8,708 nt of DNA from Bacteroidota bacterium (GTDB lineage: Bacteria; Bacteroidota; Ignavibacteria; Ignavibacteriales; Ignavibacteriaceae). The translations under genes and the position numbers were made by a program. The DNA is taken from positions 1-8,708 of the forward strand of contig JAUZPC010000105.1 of assembly GCA_030706105.1 (NCBI GenBank), given 5' to 3'. Numbering within the stretch: the stretch's first letter is position 1; each line of letters begins with the position of its first letter. Positions 1 through 5,623 of the stretch are shown piece after piece. The notes beneath the pieces are model-generated. The model was not told the origin of the DNA. It ran no database searches and saw nothing but the letters and a program-made list of their open reading frames with translations.

Positions 1-893
1 TTGTTTTCCAGGGATATATTAAGATAATTGTTTATTTTTTCACATTTAAGTTTAAGGGTAACAGTATCCAGGGTCTCATAGACAGCGTGTTTAATAGCAT
101 TCTCAAACAACGGCTGCAGAATCATATTTGGGACATTAACATCGGAACAGTCGGTATTAAGCTCTTCATTATACTCAAACTTGTCTTCAAATCTTATCTT
201 TTCAATCTCTAGGTATAGCTTGATATTTTTTATTTCATCCGACAATTTGTTTTGCTGAGTATCATTATTTGATAATGTGTACCGCAAAAAATCCGCAAGT
301 TTTAAGATCATGCTTTTAGCCCGCTCAGGATCTATTGATGTTAATGCACTGATGGAGTTTAAGCTGTTAAAGATAAAATGCGGATTTATCTGAAATTTAA
401 GGGTCTTAATTTCTGCACGCGTAACTAAATTATTCAGTTCATTTTCTTTAATCAATTTTTCCTGAAAGTTGTTATAATATATAATTGTATAATAGAAAGC
501 TATAAGTAAATAATATATTAGCGACCCGAAAAGGAACCTGAACGGCAAAGTATTTAGCCAAAATGTTCTATAGCTGCCAATTGGAAAATAAAAAATTATA
601 CCATATACCAAAAAGACCCACAAAACGGAAAGGATAATTCCGCTGATAAAATGCGCTGATAAAAATTTCAATAAAGAGTTTTCTTCAAAAGAAATATATC
701 TGGCTGAGTACCAGACAAAAAGCCCCAGAACAGCCAAAGATAAATTTGAGGCAGCGCTGTCTATAAAAGCACCGTATAAAGAGTTATCCCCCACATACAT
801 AACAAGCAGAAGATAAGAGAACATAATAAAGCCCCAGATAAAAGCATACAGGCCTAAATACTTTATATTTTTAAATAAGGGATTGGCAAACAT
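1..893 (-). CDS. LytS/YehU-type membrane sensor histidine kinase, 3' end cut by window
   Basis: Integral-membrane histidine kinase of the His_kinase (PF06580) / LytS-YehU class, expected to phosphorylate a LytTR-type response regulator. I read 297 codons from the ATG at 893; the frame is open to the left edge, so the end of the ATPase domain is missing. Hydrophobic segments at about residues 12-33, 50-66, 78-102 and 118-140 suggest four or more membrane spans with little extracytoplasmic sequence. A short linker (about 141-160) leads to the phosphoacceptor motif QINPHFIFNSLN with His172. The ATP-binding N-box reads LQPLFENAIKHA with Asn265. The start is supported by TGGAG 7 nt upstream; an ATG at 900 hits a stop after nine codons. 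It follows the LiaF-like gene by 22 bp on the same strand, so they are probably co-transcribed. Kinases of this class usually sit next to their LytTR regulator, which I would expect just left of the window. Confidence 0.9.
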   Translation of the reverse strand, partial: MFANPLFKNIKYLGLYAFIWGFIMFSYLLLVMYVGDNSLYGAFIDSAASNLSLAVLGLFVWYSARYISFEENSLLKFLSAHFISGIILSVLWVFLVYGIIFYFPIGSYRTFWLNTLPFRFLFGSLIYYLLIAFYYTIIYYNNFQEKLIKENELNNLVTRAEIKTLKFQINPHFIFNSLNSISALTSIDPERAKSMILKLADFLRYTLSNNDTQQNKLSDEIKNIKLYLEIEKIRFEDKFEYNEELNTDCSDVNVPNMILQPLFENAIKHAVYETLDTVTLKLKCEKINNYLNISLEN

Positions 894-915
894 ATTTCAT
901 CTCCAGTCTTTAGAA

Positions 916-1656
916 CTAATAATACTTAATTTCAACACCGCCGAATATGGCAATCCCCTTAATTACCAGACATGAATTCTGCCGTACTTCCTGCGACATA
1001 TACTTCTTGTTCTTTATTGAAAAACCTCCAAATATCGGCGTACCCTGGTTCCTTACATCCCATTCCTTGGGGACCAAAATCTCAGCCCCGCCGAACAATG
1101 CTGTTACATCCAGCACTACTTCACCTTCAGCCAAAGTACTATTGGTAAGGTCTAACTCCATGCCGCCAAAAATACAGGTAACAAAGCCGCCTTTAAAATT
1201 ATCGCTCTTAATAAATCTGTTTCCACCGCCAAAAATTGCGGTTTCGTCAATCATGTCTTTATCAATCGTTCTGCCGTGTTTGTAAAACCTCTTATCATTC
1301 ATATGCTCATGCCATTGATTTTTTTTTTCAGAAGCGTAATCTTTATAATAATTATGCTTTAACAAAATGTAGATACCTAAAGCAATGATAATTAGTGGGA
1401 AAAAGATATGCTCACCAATTCCTAAAAATTTAGCTGCCATAAGAATTACACCGACAGACAGAACCAATGCCCCAAATAATCTGCGGGAAGAGTTAAGGAA
1501 TAAAATTAAGCCCACTGCAAAAACGATGAACTCAAAAGAAAAGATATACTGATGAATTTCAAATTGCTCAAAGCCGGGTATATTGGAAATAAAATATCCT
1601 AATCCTATAATTATGAGGATAATACCCAATACAATTCTGCTCTCTACGCGTTTCAT
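916..1656 (-). CDS. LiaF-like membrane protein with C-terminal FGG repeats
   Basis: Membrane protein of 246 residues resembling the LiaF family (small N-terminal transmembrane domain plus LiaF-type C-terminal domain). In Bacillus, LiaF inhibits a cell-envelope-stress kinase; a similar partner role for the adjacent kinase is inference. Four hydrophobic segments lie at about residues 8-25, 39-54, 60-78 and 83-99, followed by a charged linker (100-137). The cytoplasmic C-terminal part (138-246) has five copies of a [IL]FGG motif, at about 141, 162, 188, 209 and 238, each followed by a short beta-strand-like stretch, as expected for a beta-solenoid-like fold. I place the start at the ATG at 1656 because GGAG sits 6 nt upstream; the in-frame TTG at 1668 would place that GGAG inside the coding sequence. 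First gene of an operon with the LytS-type kinase, with a promoter and putative LytTR site upstream. The exact function is not known from sequence. Confidence 0.88.
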   Translation of the reverse strand: MKRVESRIVLGIILIIIGLGYFISNIPGFEQFEIHQYIFSFEFIVFAVGLILFLNSSRRLFGALVLSVGVILMAAKFLGIGEHIFFPLIIIALGIYILLKHNYYKDYASEKKNQWHEHMNDKRFYKHGRTIDKDMIDETAIFGGGNRFIKSDNFKGGFVTCIFGGMELDLTNSTLAEGEVVLDVTALFGGAEILVPKEWDVRNQGTPIFGGFSIKNKKYMSQEVRQNSCLVIKGIAIFGGVEIKYY

Positions 1657-1680
1657 TTTATACTCCAATTTTTAGTTACC

Positions 1681-1711
1681 CAAATTTATCCTAAAAATTA
1701 AAAATATAAAA
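1681..1711 (-). promoter_or_regulatory. Putative Bacteroidota-type promoter of the LiaF-like/LytS operon
   Basis: On the minus strand, positions 1688-1681 read TAAATTTG, an exact match to the TAnnTTTG -7 element. At the -33 position (about 1711-1708) there is TTTT instead of TTTG, so the upstream element is weak. That suits an activator-dependent promoter, since the direct repeats at 1715-1748 lie just upstream. A transcript starting at about 1675 would have a leader of roughly 20 nt containing the GGAG at 1666-1663. The -7 match is seen; the promoter role is inferred. Confidence 0.5.
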
Positions 1712-1714
1712 TAA

Positions 1715-1748
1715 TTTATCGGTAAAACCCCCTAAAAAATCGGTGAAA
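1715..1748 (-). promoter_or_regulatory. Two 21-bp-spaced direct repeats, putative LytTR-regulator binding site
   Basis: The plus strand carries ATCGGTAAAA at 1718-1727 and ATCGGTGAAA at 1739-1748, ten bases with one difference, start to start 21 bp apart. On the coding (minus) strand these read as nine-base units ACCGATTTT and ACCGATAAA with a 12-bp spacer. Known LytTR-domain sites are pairs of roughly nine-base direct repeats with a 12-13-bp spacer, so that two monomers bind one DNA face. The proximal repeat lies a few bases upstream of the expected -33 position of an operon that encodes a LytS-type kinase. The repeats are seen; the identity of the binder is inference. Confidence 0.5.
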
Positions 1749-1798
1749 TTGACAAAATGAGCATATTAAACAAATTTTAGCCCGAATATTACATTTTT

Positions 1799-1924
1799 TT
1801 TTGAGGCTTGCTCAAAAGTAAAAGAGACAGCCAAAGAGAAATCTCTGTGCCTGCAATACTTAGAAATCGACTACGAAGCCGAGCTTCGTGCTACATAAAA
1901 AATTCCCGCTTCATGTCCGGAATT
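1799..1924. repeat. Cluster of short inverted repeats in intergenic DNA
   Basis: The gap 1749-2019 contains no convincing gene but has several hairpins. TTTTGAG/CTCAAAA lies at 1799-1805 and 1811-1817. A short imperfect stem AGAGA/TCTCT is at 1835-1846. A perfect 7-bp stem ACGAAGC/GCTTCGT with loop CGA is at 1873-1889. AATTCC/GGAATT lies at 1901-1906 and 1919-1924; read on the minus strand this last stem is followed by six T, like a weak terminator. The 1873-1889 hairpin is richer in GC than its surroundings and looks like a dispersed REP-type palindrome, but only one copy is present here, so repeat status is unproven. The remaining DNA to 2019 shows only a G-rich spot at 1994-2005 (two runs of five G). 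Confidence 0.45.
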
Positions 1925-2019
1925 ATGGATTAGCTGCTTATAATTATATAAGTTATGTAAACATTCAGTCAGAATGAATATTCTTGTTTTTCAGGGGGAT
2001 GGGGGTACTGATTAAAAAC

Positions 2020-2033
2020 CGCATATATATGCG
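2020..2033. promoter_or_regulatory. 14-bp perfect palindrome upstream of the small hypothetical gene
   Basis: CGCATATATATGCG is a perfect 14-bp palindrome centred about 85 bp before the start codon of the gene at 2112. Its size and symmetry suit a dimeric repressor operator. No clear promoter was found between it and the gene: TTGATT at 2035-2040 could be a -35-like element but has no good -10 partner, and the TTTTTG at about 2075-2080 lacks the TA of a -7 box. The symmetry is seen; the operator role is inference, and AT-rich DNA produces such sites by chance. Confidence 0.3.
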
Positions 2034-2111
2034 ATTGATTTCCTTTACTTATTTAATTATTTAGCATATAGGCAGTTTTTGTAATTAAATAAACAACCTA
2101 TGGAGACTAAA

Positions 2112-2387
2112 ATGGAAAATGCATTTTATACACAAAACATAATTGGTCACAATCCTTTAAGCGATATTATAAGCGATGACGTTTATAATTTACTAATTAG
2201 TAATGGTCTCCTAAATGAAGTTTCAATTCGTGACAGGATGATGAGAATGAAATTTAGAACGCTTAGAGATAATAAGATTAGTACCAGCGCTGCAATAGAA
2301 CTATTACAGGAAGAGTACCCTTATCTACAATATGAGACAATTAAAAAAATTGTCCATCATCCTCGTAAAGCAGCAAGAACTTCCTGA
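2112..2387 (+). CDS. Small hypothetical protein, possible helix-turn-helix
   Basis: A 91-residue soluble protein that I cannot assign to a named family. It has no signal peptide or membrane segment. Residues about 14-36 form a predicted helical stretch (SDIISDDVYNLLISNGLLNE). A basic, probably helical segment follows at 38-55 (IRDRMMRMKFRTLRDNK). Residues 56-83 (ISTSAAIELLQEEYPYLQYE then TIKKIVHH) look like helix-turn-helix geometry, with the final helix positively charged. The tail is basic (PRKAART). This suggests DNA or RNA binding, but that is inference from composition and spacing only. I chose the ATG at 2112 because GGAG ends 6 nt before it; the in-frame ATG at 2100 overlaps this ribosome site and has none of its own. 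The gene stands alone, divergent from the LiaF-like operon and convergent with the glycosyltransferase, with a palindrome upstream. Confidence 0.75.
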   Translation: MENAFYTQNIIGHNPLSDIISDDVYNLLISNGLLNEVSIRDRMMRMKFRTLRDNKISTSAAIELLQEEYPYLQYETIKKIVHHPRKAARTS

Positions 2388-2396
2388 AAGGTTAAT

Positions 2397-2455
2397 GGAC
2401 TTACTCTAAAACGCTCTCTATGTAAAATAATTTATATGGGGTGAGTCCGCTTTTT
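2397..2455 (+). terminator. Possible terminator of the small gene, long loop
   Basis: The plus-strand RNA can pair 2397-2406 (GGACTTACTC) with 2439-2448 (GGGTGAGTCC): ten pairs, two of them G-U, closed by a 32-nt AT-rich loop. A run of five T follows at 2451-2455, running into the stop codon of the convergent glycosyltransferase gene. The G-U pairs become C-A mismatches on the other strand, so the structure fits plus-strand transcripts best. The large loop keeps confidence low. Confidence 0.35.
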
Positions 2456-3614
2456 ACGCTGCGCTTTTTATATGTATGATATTATAGTTATTTATTATTT
2501 TCTTGTAGTTTGAGAATAGACTGTCAAAGATATTATCCCAAGACTGTTTATGTGCATAAGTTAACCCATTCAGGCCTATAGATTTGCGCAGCTTTTCATT
2601 TTCTATCAATAAACCAAGTTTCAAAGCTAAATCCGCCTCATCTTTGGGGTTTGCAATCAGGCCTGTTATCCCCTCTTTAATCATTCCATAAGCTCCGCCT
2701 TCTCTAACACAAACAGGGGGAATACCGGAGGCCATAGCTTCAAGGGTTACGTTACCAAAAGTTTCTGTCGTTGAGGGAAATACAAAGATATCACTGGATG
2801 CATAAATCCTGGCCAGATTTTCCGATGACTGATATCCCAAAAACAGGGCGTCAGGCATAAGCTTTTCAAGATCTTTTTTAACAGGGCCATCACCCGCTAA
2901 TGCAAATACCGCTTCAGGATATTTTTGAGATATGATTTTATAAGTGCCGGCTAAGGTTTTTAGGTCTTTTTCCCAGACTAACCTGCCTGCATATAGCAAT
3001 ACAACTTTGCCCTCTATATTCAGTTCTTTTTTCCATAGATCTGATTTGTGATTGGGACTAAACATCTTAGTATCCACACCGTGCGGCAGATACATTAAAT
3101 TTTCAAGGCCAAGCTCGCTTAACTCTTTTAGGATGGGTTTAGAGGGCACATAGACCTGCTCACAGCGATTATATAATTTTTTCAGGTAATTCCTGCTAAA
3201 ATTTTCCAGCATCCCAATGTTGTAATATTTGGCGTAGCTGGCAAAATGCGTATGATAGGTGGCAACGACCGGAATATTGTGTCTGTTCCCGTATTTTACG
3301 GCAGCACTGCCCAAGGAACATGGACTGTTTATATGAATGATGTCCGGCTTAAACTCCTTCATATTTTTCTCAAAAAAAGCATACCCTGGCAAAGCCAATT
3401 TATAGTCTTTATAAAGAGGAAATGCAATTGACGGGACTTCATACATTGGTACCGGCTGCTCTTCTTTAGGAGGAATTATTGCCGAAAAGAATATGGAGTC
3501 AATCTCATTTTCATTTAAGTAATCAGTCAAACGGTATAAAACTCTGGTCACTCCATCTAATCCTTTTTTCATTGCACCGGCAAAATAAGCTATTTTTATA
3601 TCTTTTTTATTCAT
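2454..3614 (-). CDS. Family GT4 glycosyltransferase
   Basis: Cytoplasmic or membrane-associated GT-B-fold retaining glycosyltransferase of family GT4, in the branch that includes plant SQD2 and actinobacterial mannosyltransferase MgtA. It is expected to transfer a sugar from a nucleotide-sugar donor to a lipid or glycan; donor and acceptor cannot be told. With the start at 3614 it has 386 residues, normal for the family. Residues 1-175 form the acceptor-side half, with a glycine-rich loop (FAGAMKKGLDGVTRV, 11-25) and the HTHF motif at 121-124. The donor-side half has HGVD at 178-181, AGRLVWEKD at 209-217 (Arg211 and Lys216 as phosphate contacts) and the EX7E motif Glu284/Glu292 in ETFGNVTLE. 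Start choice: GAAGG lies 8 nt before the ATG at 3614. The frame stays open to an ATG at 3692, which would add 26 basic residues but has no ribosome site. It is monocistronic here and unrelated to its signalling neighbours. Confidence 0.9.
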   Translation of the reverse strand: MNKKDIKIAYFAGAMKKGLDGVTRVLYRLTDYLNENEIDSIFFSAIIPPKEEQPVPMYEVPSIAFPLYKDYKLALPGYAFFEKNMKEFKPDIIHINSPCSLGSAAVKYGNRHNIPVVATYHTHFASYAKYYNIGMLENFSRNYLKKLYNRCEQVYVPSKPILKELSELGLENLMYLPHGVDTKMFSPNHKSDLWKKELNIEGKVVLLYAGRLVWEKDLKTLAGTYKIISQKYPEAVFALAGDGPVKKDLEKLMPDALFLGYQSSENLARIYASSDIFVFPSTTETFGNVTLEAMASGIPPVCVREGGAYGMIKEGITGLIANPKDEADLALKLGLLIENEKLRKSIGLNGLTYAHKQSWDNIFDSLFSNYKKIINNYNIIHIKSAA

Positions 3615-4047
3615 TTTTTTTACCTTCTTATAGTTTAAACGTATCAGCAGCTTAAAAGTTTTATTTCTTTTTCGCATAGCAAAAAGTATCATTGTACTTT
3701 TACTTTAGTGTTACTATAAGATTATGCAATTGTTACTATTATGGAGCAGCCTATTTACAGCGTAAAATGTAATGCATCTGTTCAATATTATGTTTTATAA
3801 TCCGGCTATGTTTGCTCTTACTTTAATGAATGAGGAAAATAAAAATTCATTTTTTTAATTAATACCAGCCGCTTTATAAATATTTTTTATAATTATTTAC
3901 GTATATTAGAATAATTGAAATGAAGATTTTCTTAACGTAGAATAAAGGCGAAAAGATACTAACACCGGTTTACGGGAGTTGATTTGAACCTCTAAAAATT
4001 TCTGAATTATATATTTAGATAAGAATAAAAGTTCTTTTGGATTGTTT
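3615..4047. other. AT-rich intergenic region without recognised gene
   Basis: This stretch between the glycosyltransferase start and the tRNA-Lys terminator has no ORF with family resemblance or a ribosome site. Its right end (3970-3993) holds a degenerate tRNA T-arm-like segment on the minus strand (see findings). I saw no good promoter for the glycosyltransferase; TACTTTTTG at 3684-3676 is one base off the TAnnTTTG spacing and has no -33 partner. Confidence 0.6.
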
Positions 4048-4087
4048 AAAATAAAAAATTCCTGCAAAGAATTTCTTTACAGGAATT
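4048..4087 (-). terminator. Rho-independent terminator of tRNA-Lys
   Basis: On the minus strand a 13-bp stem, AATTCCTGTAAAG paired with CTTTGCAGGAATT (one internal U-G pair), surrounds a 5-nt loop at 4087-4057. It is followed by a T-rich tract (TTTTATTTT, at 4056-4048). It starts 10 nt after the tRNA 3' end, so it ends that transcript. There is no second tRNA between them. Confidence 0.88.
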
Positions 4088-4096
4088 AAAAACAAG

Positions 4097-4168
4097 TGAG
4101 CGCGGGTGGGCTCGAACCACCGACCCTCTGCTTAAAAGGCAGATGCTCTACCCCTGAGCTACGCGCCC
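4097..4168 (-). tRNA. trnK: tRNA-Lys (anticodon TTT)
   Basis: A 72-nt cloverleaf on the minus strand. The acceptor stem GGGCGCG pairs with CGCGCTC (one G-U at position 2-71). The D-arm is GCTC/GAGC. The anticodon arm is TCTGC/GCAGA with loop CTTTTAA, giving anticodon TTT for lysine AAA/AAG codons. The T-arm is GGTGG/CCACC with loop TTCGAGC. The discriminator is A, as usual for tRNA-Lys. The 3' CCA is not encoded (ACTTG follows), so it must be added enzymatically. It is a single-gene transcript with its own promoter and terminator, divergent from the NtrC-type gene. Confidence 0.97.
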
Positions 4169-4184
4169 GTTTTTTTTAGAGTCC

Positions 4185-4216
4185 CAAATATATAAATTTT
4201 GTAGATTTTATCCAAA
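4185..4216 (-). promoter_or_regulatory. Bacteroidota-type promoter of tRNA-Lys
   Basis: On the minus strand, TTTG at 4216-4213, a 20-bp spacer, then TATATTTG at 4192-4185: a full match to the -33 TTTG / -7 TAnnTTTG pattern of Bacteroidota housekeeping sigma factor. The -7 box ends 16 nt before the first base of the mature tRNA, leaving a short 5' leader for RNase P. On the plus strand the two elements show as the repeated word CCAAATA at 4184-4190 and 4212-4218. This is the best taxonomic marker in the window. Confidence 0.75.
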
Positions 4217-4249
4217 TAAATTTTGTTAATTTTTTATTTTTTTTGAAAT

Positions 4250-5623
4250 ATGTCCCAAAATAGTAAAATTTTAGTCTGTGACGACGACGAGACCTTATGT
4301 TATCTTTTAAAGGAACAGCTTTTGGAAGAAGGCTTCTCTGCTGACATCGTTTATGACGGCCGCTTTGCAATAGATGCTCTAAAACATAAAAATTATGATG
4401 TATTACTTCTGGATCTAAACATGACAGAGATTCAGGGAGAAGAGGTCCTTAAATTTGCCCATGAATATAGTCCTTCTTTACGAGTAGTTATTCTTACAGC
4501 CGCCTCTGATTTGCGAAAAGCGGTTGAATGTATAAAACTTGGCGCTTATGATTTTTTATCGAAGCCATACAATTTTGAAGAGCTTATAATAACCATTAAC
4601 AGAGCCATTGAGCATAAAGATCTGCTAATAAAAAATGCACTGTTAGAAACAAAATTGAATCAAAGCTATTCAAACCGCATTATAGGAAAAAGTCCCCAAC
4701 TACTGCGATTACTTTCCTTAGCAGATAAATCGGCAGCCTCTGACAGCAACGTCTTAATTGAAGGAGAAACAGGTACAGGCAAAGAACTTCTTGCTGAATA
4801 TATTCACGAACATTCCGCAAGAAAAGATAAACCTTTTGTAGTTATAAATTGTGCTTCACTTCCTGACCAATTAATTGAAAGTGAACTATTCGGACACGAA
4901 AAAGGTGCTTTTACCGATGCTAAAAATTCAAAACAGGGCTTAGTTGAAATTGCACACGGCGGAACTCTCTTTCTTGATGAAATAGGTGAAATGAGCCTGT
5001 CACTTCAGCCAAAACTGCTCAGGTTTATGGAAAACGGAGAATACAGGCGTATTGGCGGTGTAGCCAACCTTACCAGTGATGTTAGAGTAATTGGGGCTAC
5101 GAATAAAAATTTGATGGAAGAAAGCAATAATAAGAACTTCCGGAAGGATCTTCTTTTCCGGTTAAATGTTATTACTCTTACTATTCCTTCATTAAGAGAA
5201 AGAACAGAAGATATTCTTGTTCTTGCCGGCCATTTCCTAAAATTGAAATCTTCCATTCACGCGCCAAAGCACTTATCAGAAGAAGCTGAAAAAGTTTTAA
5301 TGAGTTATAAGTTCCCGGGAAACATCCGCGAATTGGAACACATTATTGAAAGGGCTATTATCTTCGCAGAAAATGATTTGATTCTGCCGGAAGATTTAAA
5401 CTTAGCCGGGAATTCTCTTCCAAAAAACTCTTTGTTTCAAGACAGTATTGAAGATGAAGATGGAATACTCAGTATGGACCAAATTGAAAAAAAACATATT
5501 TCAAAAGCTTTGAATTTTTATAGCTGGGACAGAAACCAAACGGCTATGCAGCTTGGCATCAGCTTAAAGACGCTGTATACCAAAATTAAAAAATATAAAA
5601 TACAGCAAAACCGGTATGAATAA
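4250..5623 (+). CDS. NtrC-family sigma-54-dependent response regulator
   Basis: Cytoplasmic transcription activator of 457 residues, the family's usual length. The receiver domain (about 5-120) has the acidic pocket Asp11-Asp13, phosphoacceptor Asp55 (VLLLD), Thr83 and Lys105. The AAA+ sigma-54 interaction domain (about 142-370) has Walker A GETGTGKE (172-179), Walker B GGTLFLDEI (237-245), arginines Arg298 and Arg304 in FRKDLLFRL as finger candidates, and sensor II GNIRELE (357-363). A Fis-type helix-turn-helix lies at about 408-453. The loop that contacts sigma-54 reads GAFTDA (219-224) instead of the common GAFTGA. No Shine-Dalgarno is visible; the ATG is preceded by an A/T stretch, and no sigma-54 or TAnnTTTG promoter was identified. 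It overlaps the downstream hybrid kinase by 8 bp, so the two are almost certainly one transcript and probably a cognate pair. Targets are unknown. Confidence 0.95.
   Translation: MSQNSKILVCDDDETLCYLLKEQLLEEGFSADIVYDGRFAIDALKHKNYDVLLLDLNMTEIQGEEVLKFAHEYSPSLRVVILTAASDLRKAVECIKLGAYDFLSKPYNFEELIITINRAIEHKDLLIKNALLETKLNQSYSNRIIGKSPQLLRLLSLADKSAASDSNVLIEGETGTGKELLAEYIHEHSARKDKPFVVINCASLPDQLIESELFGHEKGAFTDAKNSKQGLVEIAHGGTLFLDEIGEMSLSLQPKLLRFMENGEYRRIGGVANLTSDVRVIGATNKNLMEESNNKNFRKDLLFRLNVITLTIPSLRERTEDILVLAGHFLKLKSSIHAPKHLSEEAEKVLMSYKFPGNIRELEHIIERAIIFAENDLILPEDLNLAGNSLPKNSLFQDSIEDEDGILSMDQIEKKHISKALNFYSWDRNQTAMQLGISLKTLYTKIKKYKIQQNRYE

Noticed and set aside
529..560. Possible sigma-54 promoter (TTGGC...TTTGCC, minus strand)
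   Set aside because: The spacing between GG and GC is 11 instead of 10 bases and it lies inside the kinase coding region. I saw no sigma-54 promoter in front of any gene here, by eye only.
947..1285. 112-codon plus-strand ORF opposite the LiaF-like gene
   Set aside because: It is antisense to a gene with clear family features and has no ribosome site or recognisable domain; the same holds for the other short antisense frames inside the kinase, regulator and glycosyltransferase genes.
1799..1817. TTTTGAG/CTCAAAA hairpin as a terminator
   Set aside because: The T-run is on the 5' side of the stem on the plus strand and becomes an A-run after the stem on the minus strand, so neither orientation gives a terminator.
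3615..3692. 26-residue N-terminal extension of the glycosyltransferase
   Set aside because: The upstream ATG lacks a ribosome site, the extra residues are basic and unlike the family, and the ATG at 3614 has GAAGG 8 nt upstream and begins at the usual first beta strand.
4184..4226. Apparent imperfect tandem repeat CCAAATA...AAATTTTGT upstream of the NtrC-type gene
   Set aside because: The two CCAAATA words are the -33 and -7 boxes of the tRNA-Lys promoter read on the other strand; the rest is AT-rich similarity.
4176..4370. 64-codon minus-strand ORF overlapping the start of the NtrC-type gene
   Set aside because: It runs through the receiver domain's reverse strand and the tRNA promoter, and its protein is low-complexity and basic without domain resemblance.
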